A DNA stretch of 64,000 nt from Dyella kyungheensis (GCF_016905005.1 NZ_JADIKC010000012.1:62001-126000); one strand, 5' to 3'. Positions 16,566 to 25,892 are shown, counted from the stretch's first letter. The notes: generated from the sequence alone by a model not told the origin. Translations and numbers: made by a program.

Positions 16566-18284
16566 ATGCGCAGTGACCTGATCAAGACCGGCCCCGACCG
16601 CGCGCCCGCACGCGCCATGTTGCGCGCCACCGGCCTGGACGACGAAGCGATCGCCAAGCCGCTGGTGGCGGTGGTGCATACGTGGTCGAACGTGAGCCCG
16701 TGCAACCTCAACCTGCGCGAGCTGGCCGAACATGTGGCCAACGGCATCCGCGCCGCGGGCGGCACGCCGGTGGAGTTCAACACCATTGCCGTCACCGACG
16801 GCATCGCCATGGGCACGCCCGGCATGCGTGCCTCGCTGATCAGCCGCGAGGTGATCACCGATTCCATCGAACTAGCGGTCGACGGCCACTGCCTCGATGC
16901 GATGGTGGTGCTGTGCGGCTGCGACAAGACCATTCCTGCCGCCGCCATGGCGATGGCCCGGCTCAATATCCCGGCCGTCGCGATGTACGGCGGCACCATT
17001 GCGCACGGTACCCACGACAACCATCCGATCACCATCCAGCAGGTGTTCGAGGCCGTCGGCGCGCATGGTGCGGGCAAGATCAGCGACGCCGAACTCACTT
17101 CGGTGGAACGCGATGCCTGCCCCGGCGCGGGTGCCTGCGGCGGCCAGTTCACCGCCAACACCATGGCGATGGTGTTGTCTACGCTCGGCCTGTCGCCGAT
17201 GGGCTTCAACGATATTCCCGCCACCCATCCGGCGAAGGCCGTCGCAGCACATCGCTGCGGCGAACTGGTGATGGAGTGCCTGAAGGAGAACCGCACGCCG
17301 CGCGAACTGCTCAGCGAAACGGCGTTCCGCAATGCCGCGCGCATGGTCGCCGCCACCGCCGGTTCCACCAACGCCGTGTTGCATCTGCTCGCCATCGCGC
17401 GCGAAGCCGGTACGCCATGGACGCTGGAGGATTTCGAGCCGGCCTCCAGGCACACGCCGGTGATTGCCGATCTCCTGCCCGGCGGCCGCTATACCGCGGT
17501 GGAAATGTTCGGCGCCGGCGGCAGCGCGCGCGTGGCGGAAGAACTCATCGCGGCCGACATGCTGATCGATGCGCCCACCGTCACCGGCCGCAGCCTGTTC
17601 GAGGAAGTAGCGGCAGCACCGCGAGCGGAGACACAGGACGTGGTGCATCCGGTCGCGCAGCCGCTGAAGCCGCGCGGCGGCTATTCCATCCTGTACGGCA
17701 ATCTCGCGCCGGAAGGATGCATCCTCAAGCTGGCCGGCAAAGGCGCCAATCATTTCGAAGGCCGCGCGCGGGTGTTCGAAAGCGAGGAACAAGCCTTCGC
17801 CGCCGTGCAGGGGGGCAGCATCGAGAAGGGCGACGTCATCGTCATCCGCAACGAAGGCCCCGCGGGCGGTCCCGGCATGCGCGAAATGCTCGGCGTCACC
17901 GCGGCGCTGATCGGCCGCGGCATGGGCGACGACGTGGCGCTGATCACCGACGGCCGCTTCTCCGGCGCCACCCACGGTTACATGGTCGGCCACATCGCAC
18001 CGGAAGCCGCACGTGGCGGCCCGATCGCGCTGTTGCACGAAGGCGACCGCATCCGCATCGATGCCGAGTCGCGCCAGATCAGCACCACCGCCGATCTCGC
18101 CGCGCGCCGCGCGAACTGGCAACCGCCGGCGCCCAAGGTCACACGCGGCGCCATGGCCAAGTACGTCGCCCTGGTGGGCTCCGCTTCCGAAGGCGCCACC
18201 ACGCAACCCTCCGCATCACGCAGTTCATCCGCCTCTGTTTCCCGACACGTCAACGAAGACACGAACGCAGGAGTCACCGCATGA
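16566..18284 (+). CDS. ilvD: Dihydroxy-acid dehydratase
   Basis: Fe-S dehydratase that makes the 2-keto acids of valine and isoleucine. The 572-residue protein has the IlvD/Edd cysteines in [11 protein letters not shown] and [19 protein letters not shown], and late signatures [12 protein letters not shown] and [19 protein letters not shown]. The last 30 or so residues are a Ser/Thr-rich tail beyond the conserved end, not expected for the family. That tail is the stretch that also contains the ilvC ribosome-binding site (AGGAG before 18281), so it may be tolerated read-out. The stop overlaps the ilvC ATG (ATGA). Confidence 0.95.
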   Translation: MRSDLIKTGPDRAPARAMLRATGLDDEAIAKPLVAVVHTWSNVSPCNLNLRELAEHVANGIRAAGGTPVEFNTIAVTDGIAMGTPGMRASLISREVITDSIELAVDGHCLDAMVVLCGCDKTIPAAAMAMARLNIPAVAMYGGTIAHGTHDNHPITIQQVFEAVGAHGAGKISDAELTSVERDACPGAGACGGQFTANTMAMVLSTLGLSPMGFNDIPATHPAKAVAAHRCGELVMECLKENRTPRELLSETAFRNAARMVAATAGSTNAVLHLLAIAREAGTPWTLEDFEPASRHTPVIADLLPGGRYTAVEMFGAGGSARVAEELIAADMLIDAPTVTGRSLFEEVAAAPRAETQDVVHPVAQPLKPRGGYSILYGNLAPEGCILKLAGKGANHFEGRARVFESEEQAFAAVQGGSIEKGDVIVIRNEGPAGGPGMREMLGVTAALIGRGMGDDVALITDGRFSGATHGYMVGHIAPEAARGGPIALLHEGDRIRIDAESRQISTTADLAARRANWQPPAPKVTRGAMAKYVALVGSASEGATTQPSASRSSSASVSRHVNEDTNAGVTA

Positions 18285-19294
18285 GCAACAACAACGACAC
18301 GCTGGCCAAGGCCCGCATCGCCGTCCTAGGCTTCGGCAGCCAGGGCCGCGCCCACGCACTCAACCTGCGCGACTCCGGTCTCGACGTGGTGGTTGGCCTG
18401 CGCAAGGGCGGCCCCTCGTGGGAGAAGGCCCGCGCCGAAGGCTTCCATGTGGCCGAGCCCGGCGAAGCAGTGAAAGACGCCGATCTGGTCGCCGTGCTCA
18501 CGCCCGACATGGTGCAGCCGGCGCTGTATCGCGAGCACATCGAGCCGAACATCAAGCCCGGCGCCGCGCTGCTGTTCGCGCATGGCTTCAACGTGCACTT
18601 CAAGCAGATCGATCCGCGCAAGGATATCGACGTGGTGCTGGTGGCACCGAAAGGGCCGGGCGCGCTGGTGCGCCGCGAGTACGAAATCGGCCGTGGCGTG
18701 CCCAGCATCTGGGCCGTGCATCAGGACGTCAGCGGCAACGCCGAAGCCAAGGCCAAGGCCTATGCCGATGGCATTGGCGGCGGCCGCGCGCTGCTGATCA
18801 AGACCGACTTCAAGGAAGAGACCGAGACCGATCTGTTCGGCGAACAGGCGGTGCTGTGCGGCGGCGCCAGCTCGCTGGTGCAGGCCGGCTTCGAAACGCT
18901 GGTGGAAGCCGGTTATCAGCCGGAAATCGCCTATTACGAAGTGTTGCACGAGCTGAAGCTGATCGTGGACCTGTTCTACGAAGGCGGCATCTCGCGCATG
19001 CTCGAATTCATTTCCGAGACGGCGCAGTACGGCGACTACGTCAGCGGCCCGCGCATCATCGATGCCGACACCAAGGCGCGCATGAAGGACGTGCTCAAGG
19101 ACATCCAGGACGGCACCTTCGCCAAGAACTGGATCGCCGAATACCAGGCCGGCCTGCCGAACTACAAGAAGTTCAAGCAGGCGGACCTGGAGCACCCGGT
19201 GGAACAGGTGGGCGCCAAGTTGCGCGCGCGCATGCCGTGGCTGCAGGCCAATGCACCGAAGGCCGCTGCCGAGCCGCTCAAGAAAGTAGGTTGA
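18281..19294 (+). CDS. ilvC: Ketol-acid reductoisomerase (class I, short form)
   Basis: NADPH-dependent isomeroreductase acting on acetolactate and acetohydroxybutyrate. The 337-residue protein has the Rossmann motif [19 protein letters not shown], the VAPKGPG block, and the metal-binding helices with [14 protein letters not shown] and [18 protein letters not shown], ending in the usual C-terminal helical knot. This is the class I length. It is translationally coupled to ilvD. A strong hairpin with a T run follows before ilvB. Confidence 0.97.
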   Translation: MSNNNDTLAKARIAVLGFGSQGRAHALNLRDSGLDVVVGLRKGGPSWEKARAEGFHVAEPGEAVKDADLVAVLTPDMVQPALYREHIEPNIKPGAALLFAHGFNVHFKQIDPRKDIDVVLVAPKGPGALVRREYEIGRGVPSIWAVHQDVSGNAEAKAKAYADGIGGGRALLIKTDFKEETETDLFGEQAVLCGGASSLVQAGFETLVEAGYQPEIAYYEVLHELKLIVDLFYEGGISRMLEFISETAQYGDYVSGPRIIDADTKARMKDVLKDIQDGTFAKNWIAEYQAGLPNYKKFKQADLEHPVEQVGAKLRARMPWLQANAPKAAAEPLKKVG

Positions 19295-19302
19295 AGTCAC
19301 AC

Positions 19303-19327
19303 CGCTGCTGCACACGTCGCAGCAGCG
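19303..19327 (+). repeat. Inverted repeat just after ilvC
   Basis: Perfect 9-bp stem CGCTGCTGC / GCAGCAGCG with a 7-base loop, eight bases after the ilvC stop. No T run follows. It may stabilise the ilvC 3' end or act with the hairpin further down. Confidence 0.45.
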
Positions 19328-19390
19328 CACAGGTTGTTGTTCGACTTAAGAGGGGTGCTTCTCCCGCAAGCACGCATTGCCCCTCCTTGG

Positions 19391-19422
19391 CCCTCCCTCG
19401 GCGATCGAGGGAGGGAGTTTTT
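19391..19422 (+). terminator. Internal terminator or attenuator between ilvC and ilvB
   Basis: Stem CCCTCCCTCG (19391-19400) with CGAGGGAGGG (19406-19415), loop GCGAT, followed by AGTTTTT. This is a good intrinsic-terminator shape inside what is otherwise one operon. A preceding hairpin (GAGGGGTGCTT with AAGCAC...CCCCTC, 19350-19385) is rich in similar G and C runs and could compete for pairing. Confidence 0.65.
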
Positions 19423-19437
19423 CCAACCGACTTCCGA

Positions 19438-19455
19438 CCGCCGTTGCAACGGCGG
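19438..19455. promoter_or_regulatory. 18-bp perfect palindrome upstream of ilvB
   Basis: CCGCCGTTGCAACGGCGG is fully self-complementary and lies 29-46 bases before the ilvB ATG. It is either a protein-binding site or part of an RNA structure near the ribosome-binding site. No family assignment. Confidence 0.4.
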
Positions 19456-19483
19456 CACCCTGGGGAAAACCGACCACGTGAAC

Positions 19484-21349
19484 ATGCCACTGCAGAAGGA
19501 AATACCCGCACCCATCGCGACCCATCCGCTCGCCGGCCAGAGCATGAGCGGCGCGGAAGTGGTGGTGCAGGTATTGGCCGATGAAGGCGTCGACGTGCTG
19601 TTCGGTTATTCGGGCGGCGCGATCCTGCCTGTGTACGACGCGGTGTTCCGTTTCAATGCCACCCATCTGTCACCCATGGGCGGCGAGCCGATGCCGCTGA
19701 TCGTGCCTGCCAACGAACAGGGCGCGGGCTTCATGGCTGCCGGTTATGCGCGCGCCTCGGGCAAGGTGGGCGTCGCCATCGTCACCTCCGGTCCGGGTGC
19801 CACCAACATGGTGACGCCGGTGCGCGATGCCATGTCCGACTCGGTGCCGATGGTGGTGATCTGCGGCCAGGTGCCCACAGGCGCACTCGGCAGCGACGCT
19901 TTCCAGGAAGCGCCCGTCAGCAACATCATGAGCCCGTGCGCCAAGCATGTATTTCTGCTCACCGATCCGGAGCGGCTCGAAGTGACCTTGCGCACCGCGT
20001 TCGAAATCGCGCGCAGCGGACGTCCCGGACCCGTGGTGGTGGATATTCCCAAGGACGTGCAGAACAGTCCCCTGACGTTTGCCGGCGAAGGCACCCTGCC
20101 CATTCCCGGCTATCGCGCACGCCAGCACGCCATCCAGAACGCGCGCGTGGACGATGCGCAATGCGCGGCCTTCTTCGATGCGCTGGCGAACGCGAAGCGA
20201 CCCCTGATCTACGCTGGCGGCGGCATCATCGCGGGCGAGTCGTCGGCCACCCTGCGTGCGTTCGTCAAGCAGTTCGGCCTGCCCGTGACGACCACCCTGA
20301 TGGGCATCGGCGCCATGGACACGACCGAACCGCTCGCGCTGCACATGCTGGGCATGCATGGCACGGCCTACGCCAACTACGCGGTGGAGGATTGCGACTT
20401 CCTGCTCGCGCTGGGCGCACGCTTCGACGACCGCGTGGCGAGCGTGCCGGACAAGTTCGCGCCGCACGCGCGCTTCATCGCGCAGATCGACATCGACCCG
20501 GCCGAGATCGGCAAGGTGAAGTCGGTGCACTGGCATCATCACGGCGATCTCGACGCCACGCTGTCGCGGCTGCAGCAGTATGGTCAACGTCACGACCTGC
20601 ATTTCGCTGCCGATGGCCGCTATGCGAACTGGCACGCGCATATCGCCGCGCTCAAGCATACCCATGCGCTGAACTACGACCGCGACAGCGCGCTGATCCA
20701 GCCCCAGGCGGTGATCGAGACAATCAACCAGCACACGCAAGGCCGTGCCGTGATCAGCACCGGCGTGGGCCAGCACCAGATGTGGTCGGCGCAGTATTTC
20801 GATTTCCGCGAGCCGCGCCATTGGCTCACCTCCGGCTCGATGGGCACGATGGGCTTTGGCCTTCCCGCGGCGATCGGTGCGCAGTTCGCACGCCGCGATG
20901 CCGTGGTGATCGATATCGACGGCGATGCCAGCATCCGCATGAACCTCGGCGAGCTGGAAACCGTCACCACCTATGGCCTGCCGGTGAAAGTGGTGGTGCT
21001 CAACAACATCGGCGACGGCATGGTGCGCCAGTGGCAGAAGCTGTTCTTCCGCGGCCGCTTTGCATCGTCCGACAAGAGCCTGCACAAGAAGGACTTCATC
21101 AAGGCCGCGCAGGCCGACGGTTTCGAATGGGCGAGACGGCTTGAGAGCAAGGCGGAACTGGCGGAGACGATCGCGGACTTTCTGGCCTTCGAGGGACCGG
21201 CGTTCCTTGAGGTGATGATCGATCCGGATGCCGGCGTGTATCCCATGGTGGGGCCCGGTGCGACGTATGCGCAGATGATCACGGGAGATTTCATTCCGTC
21301 GCGGGTAGCGCCGGATGCGCAGGGTAGTTCGACGAGCGACATGTTCTAA
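19484..21349 (+). CDS. ilvB: Acetolactate synthase, large (catalytic) subunit
   Basis: ThDP-dependent enzyme that forms acetolactate or acetohydroxybutyrate, the common first step for Val/Leu and Ile. The 621-residue protein carries the ThDP enzyme order: N-terminal domain with GYSGGAILPVYDAV and the catalytic Glu in PANEQGAGFMAAGYARASG, a middle domain with YAGGGIIAGE, and the C-terminal ThDP/Mg motif VIDIDGDASIRMNLGELET ending with NN. The start is not certain: ATG 19484 is used, but GTG 19478 has a better-placed GGGGA. It is separated from ilvC by a hairpin-rich 189-base gap and followed by ilvN. Confidence 0.94.
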   Translation: MPLQKEIPAPIATHPLAGQSMSGAEVVVQVLADEGVDVLFGYSGGAILPVYDAVFRFNATHLSPMGGEPMPLIVPANEQGAGFMAAGYARASGKVGVAIVTSGPGATNMVTPVRDAMSDSVPMVVICGQVPTGALGSDAFQEAPVSNIMSPCAKHVFLLTDPERLEVTLRTAFEIARSGRPGPVVVDIPKDVQNSPLTFAGEGTLPIPGYRARQHAIQNARVDDAQCAAFFDALANAKRPLIYAGGGIIAGESSATLRAFVKQFGLPVTTTLMGIGAMDTTEPLALHMLGMHGTAYANYAVEDCDFLLALGARFDDRVASVPDKFAPHARFIAQIDIDPAEIGKVKSVHWHHHGDLDATLSRLQQYGQRHDLHFAADGRYANWHAHIAALKHTHALNYDRDSALIQPQAVIETINQHTQGRAVISTGVGQHQMWSAQYFDFREPRHWLTSGSMGTMGFGLPAAIGAQFARRDAVVIDIDGDASIRMNLGELETVTTYGLPVKVVVLNNIGDGMVRQWQKLFFRGRFASSDKSLHKKDFIKAAQADGFEWARRLESKAELAETIADFLAFEGPAFLEVMIDPDAGVYPMVGPGATYAQMITGDFIPSRVAPDAQGSSTSDMF

Positions 21350-21353
21350 CGCT

Positions 21354-21381
21354 CGTCATCCCGGCGCAGGCCGGGATGACG
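21354..21381. repeat. Intergenic palindrome between ilvB and ilvN
   Basis: CGTCATCCCGGC / GCCGGGATGACG, a perfect 12-bp stem with loop GCAG, starting four bases after the ilvB stop. The core is a repeat type common between genes in many proteobacteria. It may reduce ilvN expression or stabilise the ilvB mRNA. Confidence 0.7.
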
Positions 21382-21406
21382 GATAGGTAGGGCTACGGAG
21401 TTGAAA

Positions 21407-21649
21407 ATGAAACACACGCTTTCCATCCTCCTGCAAAACGAATCCGGCGCACTGATGCGCGTGGCCGGCCTGTTCGCCGCGCGTCACTGCAATATCGATA
21501 CGTTGACGGTCGCTGCGACGGAAGATCCGGCCGTATCGCAACTCACCCTGGTGCTGCAAGGCGCGGACGACACGGTGGAGCAGATCATCAAGCAGACGCG
21601 AAAGCTGGTGGATGTGATCGAAGTGAGCCACCCGCTCGCCACGTCATGA
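21407..21649 (+). CDS. ilvN: Acetolactate synthase, small regulatory subunit (short ACT form)
   Basis: Regulatory ACT-domain subunit that activates the large subunit and usually confers valine feedback. At 80 residues it is the short IlvM/IlvN type, a single ACT domain (LSILLQNESGALMRVAGLFAARHCNIDTLTVA split across beta-alpha-beta elements), without the C-terminal domain of IlvH. ATG 21407 is preceded by GGAG at a six-base spacing; a TTG at 21401 is in frame but would overlap that site. The stop overlaps the ilvA ATG by four bases. The symbol could equally be ilvM. Confidence 0.9.
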   Translation: MKHTLSILLQNESGALMRVAGLFAARHCNIDTLTVAATEDPAVSQLTLVLQGADDTVEQIIKQTRKLVDVIEVSHPLATS

Positions 21650-23211
21650 ACGCACTTGCCGCCACCGCCGATGACGAGACTCGGCTGAGCGAACACGAGC
21701 TGTTGCGGCAGACGGTGGGCGCGCGTGTCTACGAGGTGGCGCGCGAAACCGCGCTTGAGCCGGCGGAACTGCTGTCAGAACGGCTGGGCCAGCGCGTGCT
21801 GCTCAAGCGCGAAGACCAGCAGCCCGTGTTCTCGTTCAAGCTGCGCGGCGCTTACAACCGCATGTCGCAGCTGAGCGCGGGCGAGCGCGCACGTGGCGTG
21901 ATAGCCGCTTCGGCGGGCAACCATGCCCAAGGCGTTGCGCTCGCTGCCGCACGACTGGGCATCCACGCGGTGATCGTGATGCCGGTCACCGCGCCGCAGG
22001 TGAAAGTGGAAGCGGTGCGTCGCCTGGGCGGCAAGTATGTGGCGGTGATGCTGACAGGCGACTCGTATAGCGATGCGCAGGCGGCCGCCGCGCGGTTGCA
22101 GGCCGAGCACGGCTACACCTTCGTGCACCCGTTCGACGATGCCGCGGTGATTGCGGGACAGGCGACGGTAGGCATGGAGATCCTGCGCCAGCATCCGGGC
22201 CCGCTGCACGCGATCTTCGTGCCGGTGGGCGGCGGCGGCCTGATTGCGGGCGTGGCAGCCTATGTGAAGGCACTGCGCCCTGAGGTGAAAGTGATTGGCG
22301 TGCAGACCTGCGACTCCGATGCGATGGTGCAGTCGCTGCACGCGGGCACGCCGGTCAGCTTGTCCGAAGTGGGTCTGTTTGCCGACGGCACCGCGGTGAA
22401 GCGCGTCGGCGATCTCACCTTTGCGCTGTGCCAGCGCTACGTGGACGACATGCTGCGCGTCGATACCGACGCCATCTGCGCCGCCATCCGCGATGTGTTC
22501 CAGGACACGCGCAGCGTGCCCGAGCCGGCCGGTGCGCTGGCGCTGGCAGGACTCAAGCAATACGTGGCAACGCGTGGTGCGTCGGAACATCCGATGGTCG
22601 CCATCGTGTCTGGCGCGAATCTCAACTTCGACCGCCTGCGCTTCGTGGCGGAGCGCGCCGAAGTGGGCGAGCAGCGCGAGGCGGTGTTCGCCGTCACCAT
22701 TCCCGAGGAACGCGGCAGCTTCCGCCGCTTCTGCGCCGCGCTGGACCAGCGCAGCATCACCGAATTCAACTACCGCATCGGCAATGCCGCCCAGGCGCAT
22801 ATCTTCGTGGGCGTGCAGACGGCGCATCGCGATGAACGCGAGACCTTGATCGCCGCCTTCCGCGAGCACGGCTTCGGCGTGCTCGATCTCACCGACGACG
22901 AACTGGCCAAACTGCATCTGCGCCACATGATCGGCGGCAGTTCACCGCTGGCGCGCGACGAGCGGCTTTACCGTTTCGAGTTTCCCGAGCGGCCGGGCGC
23001 GCTCACGCGCTTCCTCGGCAACATGCATCCGGACTGGAACATCAGCCTGTTCCATTACCGCAACCAGGGTGCCGACTACGGCCGCATCCTGGTCGGTATC
23101 CAGGTACCACCGGACGAGCGCGCGCTGTTCCAGGCCTTTCTCGACACGCTGGGCTATCCGTTCCGGGATGAGAGCGAGAATCCGGCGTATCGGTTGTTGT
23201 TGAGGGAATGA
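21646..23211 (+). CDS. ilvA: Threonine ammonia-lyase, biosynthetic (threonine deaminase)
   Basis: PLP enzyme that turns threonine into 2-ketobutyrate, the entry to isoleucine synthesis. The 521-residue protein has the catalytic lysine Lys65 in FSFKLRGAYN, the SAGNHAQGVA block and the glycine loop VPVGGGGLIAG. The C-terminal third holds two ACT-like regulatory domains (starting near VFAVTIPEERGSF and YRFEFPERPGAL), the hallmark of the long feedback-inhibited form. It is the last gene of the operon; a half copy of a dispersed repeat follows at 23221. Confidence 0.97.
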   Translation: MNALAATADDETRLSEHELLRQTVGARVYEVARETALEPAELLSERLGQRVLLKREDQQPVFSFKLRGAYNRMSQLSAGERARGVIAASAGNHAQGVALAAARLGIHAVIVMPVTAPQVKVEAVRRLGGKYVAVMLTGDSYSDAQAAAARLQAEHGYTFVHPFDDAAVIAGQATVGMEILRQHPGPLHAIFVPVGGGGLIAGVAAYVKALRPEVKVIGVQTCDSDAMVQSLHAGTPVSLSEVGLFADGTAVKRVGDLTFALCQRYVDDMLRVDTDAICAAIRDVFQDTRSVPEPAGALALAGLKQYVATRGASEHPMVAIVSGANLNFDRLRFVAERAEVGEQREAVFAVTIPEERGSFRRFCAALDQRSITEFNYRIGNAAQAHIFVGVQTAHRDERETLIAAFREHGFGVLDLTDDELAKLHLRHMIGGSSPLARDERLYRFEFPERPGALTRFLGNMHPDWNISLFHYRNQGADYGRILVGIQVPPDERALFQAFLDTLGYPFRDESENPAYRLLLRE

Positions 23212-23220
23212 GGTCCGTCA

Positions 23221-23246
23221 GTCGCGCACAGGGTGCGCTCCTACAG
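23221..23246. repeat. Dispersed palindromic repeat, single arm (family A)
   Basis: GTCGCGCACAGGGTGCGCTC followed by CTACAG. This is one arm of the inverted repeat seen complete at 24761-24834 and 50343-50420. It fills the space between the convergent ilvA and VOC genes. Confidence 0.75.
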
Positions 23247-23603
23247 TCACGACCCCACCACCTCCAACTCAAACACATGGTTGTCGTAGTCGCTGAAATA
23301 CAACGCCGTGTCCTCGCGCGCCATCTGATAATCCAGCGCCAACGCGTCCATGCGTGCGGCACAGGCCAATTGCTCTTCCTTGCTCACGGCGAAGGCGATG
23401 TGATCGCCGTTGCGTGAGGCCGGCCCATTACCTCGGATCAACGCGAACTCCAACCCGCCGATCTCGACGATGACTTCGGGATGCGCATCCTGCGGATCCT
23501 CCCCGCGAACGATGCGCGCGTCCGGAAATACCCCGGTCAACAGATCGGCCGTACGGGTGGGATGGGCAACGATCAGGGCGATGTGGCTCAGGGCTTGGGG
23601 CAT
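23247..23603 (-). CDS. VOC (glyoxalase/FosX-like) family protein
   Basis: Small metalloenzyme of the vicinal-oxygen-chelate superfamily, 118 residues, in one module of two beta-alpha-beta-beta-beta repeats. Metal ligand positions are visible: His in LSHIALIV, His in GDHIAFAV, and Glu in NHVFELEVVG. The motif ALYFSDYDNHVFELE and the GVFPDARIV segment resemble FosX-type epoxide hydrolases and their relatives, but many VOC proteins share them, so antibiotic resistance is only a possibility. The ATG at 23603 was chosen because conservation begins there. Confidence 0.8.
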   Translation of the reverse strand: MPQALSHIALIVAHPTRTADLLTGVFPDARIVRGEDPQDAHPEVIVEIGGLEFALIRGNGPASRNGDHIAFAVSKEEQLACAARMDALALDYQMAREDTALYFSDYDNHVFELEVVGS

Positions 23604-23728
23604 GGGCCTGGTCCGGCGGTGAAACCTCAAGTTTAGGCCGCTTTGTGACCGTGTTGCGACACCGTGCGGCTTGCAAAGCGGGCCTGCGTCACGCGACCCG
23701 TCGCGGTAGGCCACGCTACACTGGATGG

Positions 23729-24748
23729 ATGGCTCCTACTTCCCGCAAGCGCCAGCGGCGCAACCTGCCGACCACCAGTACGCCGCGTCCGCGTCCCGGC
23801 GCCAAGCCCGCGCGCACCGCGCAGCCGGCGGACAGTTCCTCCCGCGCCACCCGCGTGCTCGACTGGCTGCTGACGCGGCTGCCGGCGCCTTATCGCAGCA
23901 AGGCCCGCGACTACCTCGTGCTGACCCGCATGGATCGCCCGATCGGCGCCCTGCTGCTGCTGTGGCCGACCTGGTGGGCGTTGTGGCTGGCGGCCTCGGA
24001 CTTTCCGCCGGTGAAGCTGCTGGTGATCTTTACGCTGGGCGTGTTCTCGATGCGCGCAGCCGGTTGCGCCATCAACGACTTCGCCGACCGCAAGCTCGAT
24101 CCGCAGGTAGAACGCACTGCCGGGCGACCCATCGCGGCTGGACGGGTGACGCCGCGCGAGGCGCTGATCGTGTTCGCCAGCCTGCTGGTGTTTTCCTTCG
24201 TGCTGGTGCTGTTCACCAACAAGCTCACCATCTGGCTGTCGTTCGCGGGCGCGGCGCTGGCCGCGGTCTATCCGTTCACCAAGCGCTATACGCATCTGCC
24301 GCAGGTGGTGCTGGGCGCGGCGTTCGGCTGGGCGATCCCGATGGCATTCGCCGCCGTGATGAACACGGTGCCGCCAGTGGGCTGGCTGCTGTTCATCGCG
24401 AACATCATCTGGTCGGTGGTGTACGACACCCAGTACGCGATGGTCGACCGCGACGAGGACATCGAGGCGGGCGCCAAGTCCACCGCGATCCTGTTTGGCG
24501 ATGCCGACCTACCGATCCTCGGCATCCTGATGGCCACCTTCCTGCTGGCCATGGTGTTCGTGGGCCAGCGCGCCACGCTGGGCTGGCCGTATTGGCTGAG
24601 CCTGCTGGCGGCGGCCGGCCTGTTCGGCTGGCAACTGTGGCGCATCCGCGGCCACGACCGCGCCGCCTGCCTGTGGGCCTTCCGCAACAACAACTGGCTG
24701 GGCATGGCGGTGTGGATCGGCATCGTGCTGGCACTGGCGTTCCGCTGA
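23729..24748 (+). CDS. ubiA: 4-hydroxybenzoate octaprenyltransferase
   Basis: Integral-membrane prenyltransferase of ubiquinone synthesis. The 339-residue protein has about eight hydrophobic segments and both Asp-rich Mg-prenyl-diphosphate motifs: NDFADRKLD (residues 116-124) and DTQYAMVDRDED (233-244). The first 45 or so residues are a basic, Pro/Ser/Thr-rich extension absent from E. coli UbiA; it may be a poorly conserved cytosolic tail, or a later start may be used. ATG 23729 is the first good start after the divergent VOC gene. Downstream is a full inverted repeat that may terminate transcription. Confidence 0.93.
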   Translation: MAPTSRKRQRRNLPTTSTPRPRPGAKPARTAQPADSSSRATRVLDWLLTRLPAPYRSKARDYLVLTRMDRPIGALLLLWPTWWALWLAASDFPPVKLLVIFTLGVFSMRAAGCAINDFADRKLDPQVERTAGRPIAAGRVTPREALIVFASLLVFSFVLVLFTNKLTIWLSFAGAALAAVYPFTKRYTHLPQVVLGAAFGWAIPMAFAAVMNTVPPVGWLLFIANIIWSVVYDTQYAMVDRDEDIEAGAKSTAILFGDADLPILGILMATFLLAMVFVGQRATLGWPYWLSLLAAAGLFGWQLWRIRGHDRAACLWAFRNNNWLGMAVWIGIVLALAFR

Positions 24749-24760
24749 CCCCTTCCCTCC

Positions 24761-24834
24761 TGTGGGAGCGCACCCTGTGCGCGACAACCGATCGCCTCGC
24801 GGCCGGGTTGTCGCGCACAGAGTGCGCTCCCACA
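24761..24834. repeat. Dispersed palindromic repeat, complete (family A)
   Basis: Two 29-base arms (24761-24789 and 24806-24834) with one mismatch and a 16-base loop; core GGAGCGCACCCTGTGCGCGAC. Located after the ubiA stop. Other copies are at 23221, 31973, 50343 and, in variant form, 52705. This has the look of a REP-type intergenic element. Confidence 0.85.
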
Positions 24835-24874
24835 AGGGAATCTCCACGTCGTCTACAAGTTCGACCTCCTACCC

Positions 24875-24901
24875 TGTCGATTCCCCCCAGGCTCGTTCGT
24901 C
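24875..24901 (+). promoter_or_regulatory. Candidate ECF42-dependent promoter
   Basis: TGTCGA (24875-24880) and CGTC (24898-24901) separated by 17 bases, about 57 bases upstream of the DGPF gene. As remembered from work on ECF42 factors, their targets carry TGTCGA at -35 and CGAC or CGTC at -10. An ECF42-type sigma gene lies two genes downstream, so this is a plausible autoregulated promoter. Confidence 0.6.
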
Positions 24902-24957
24902 GTGTGCATGAGAGCCGCCTTCCGGTGGCCACGATTCGACCGACAGGAGTGACGACA

Positions 24958-25386
24958 ATGCGATTCATAGCCATGGTCAGGGCCACCGGCGCTTCCGAGG
25001 CCGGCGAGATGCCGAGCGAGAAGCTGCTCACCGAGATGACCCGCTTCAACGAGGAACTGGTCAAGGCCGGCGTGATGCTGGCCGGCGAAGGCCTGCATCC
25101 CAGCAGCCGCGGCGCGCGCGTGCGCTATGAAGGCGACCGGCGCACCGTCATCGACGGTCCCTTTGCGGAAACCAGGGAGCTGATCGCCGGCTTCTGGCTG
25201 CTGCAGCTGAATTCGCTGGACGAAGCCGTCGAGTGGATGAAACGCGCACCCAACCCGTTCGAGAACGGCGTCTCGGAGATCGAGATCCGCCGCGTGTTCG
25301 AAGCCGAGGATTTCGGCGACGCGTTCACGCCCGAGGCACGGGAACTCGAAGCCCAGCAGCGCGCCCGCATCGGCGATGTGCGCTGA
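24958..25386 (+). CDS. YCII/DGPF-domain protein (ECF42-associated)
   Basis: Small protein of the YciI-like DGPF family (PF03795), 142 residues, with a ferredoxin-like fold. The naming motif DGPFAETRELIAGFWLL is present around residues 63-79. Biochemical function is unknown. These proteins are regularly encoded next to ECF42 sigma factors and are thought to be their main targets or partners. ATG 24958 has AGGAG eight bases upstream. It starts the three-gene set DGPF - VOC - sigma. Confidence 0.88.
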   Translation: MRFIAMVRATGASEAGEMPSEKLLTEMTRFNEELVKAGVMLAGEGLHPSSRGARVRYEGDRRTVIDGPFAETRELIAGFWLLQLNSLDEAVEWMKRAPNPFENGVSEIEIRRVFEAEDFGDAFTPEARELEAQQRARIGDVR

Positions 25387-25407
25387 AACCGCCAGGAGAT
25401 CCGAGCC

Positions 25408-25830
25408 ATGCTCATCCAGCCTTATCTGTTCTTCGACGGCCGCTGCGAGGAAGCCCTCGCCTTCTACGGCAAGGCCGTCGGCGCACAGGTACAGAACCTG
25501 ATCCGCTTCAAGGACAGCCCCGAACAGCCCGGTGACCAGGCCGCCGGCCCGCGTCCGCCCGACGGCGAGAAGATCATGCATGCGTCGATGAAGATCGGCG
25601 AATCGCTGGTCAACGCCTCCGACGGCGAATGCGGCGGCACGCCGGAATTCCGCGGTTTCTCGCTGGTGATCAACGCCAAGGACGACAGCGAAGCCAGGCG
25701 CTCGTTCGAGGCCTTGCTGGAAGGCGGCGGCGAGGCGTCCATGCCGTTGTCGAAGACCTACTTCGCGTCGAGCTTCGGCATGTTGCGCGATCGTTTCGGC
25801 GTGCACTGGATGGTGATGTCACCGCCGTGA
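25408..25830 (+). CDS. VOC family protein (PhnB-like)
   Basis: 140-residue vicinal-oxygen-chelate protein of the PhnB/3-demethylubiquinone-methyltransferase-like subgroup: LIQPYLFFDGRCEEALAFYGKAVGAQ at the start, MHASMKIGESLVNASDG in the middle and FGMLRDRFGVHWMV at the end. Catalytic activity is unknown; these proteins often accompany ECF42 modules. It lies 21 bases after the DGPF gene and 62 before the sigma gene on the same strand. Confidence 0.85.
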   Translation: MLIQPYLFFDGRCEEALAFYGKAVGAQVQNLIRFKDSPEQPGDQAAGPRPPDGEKIMHASMKIGESLVNASDGECGGTPEFRGFSLVINAKDDSEARRSFEALLEGGGEASMPLSKTYFASSFGMLRDRFGVHWMVMSPP

Positions 25831-25892
25831 CGGGGGGCGCGTGGTGCGCACGAACTTGCGCGGCTCCACGCGTGGTGTTGTGATCGGAGACC

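Noticed and set aside
19334-19483. N-terminal extension of ilvB by 50 codons
   Set aside because: The frame is open, but it would translate the terminator hairpin and palindrome; similarity to acetolactate synthase begins only after 19484.
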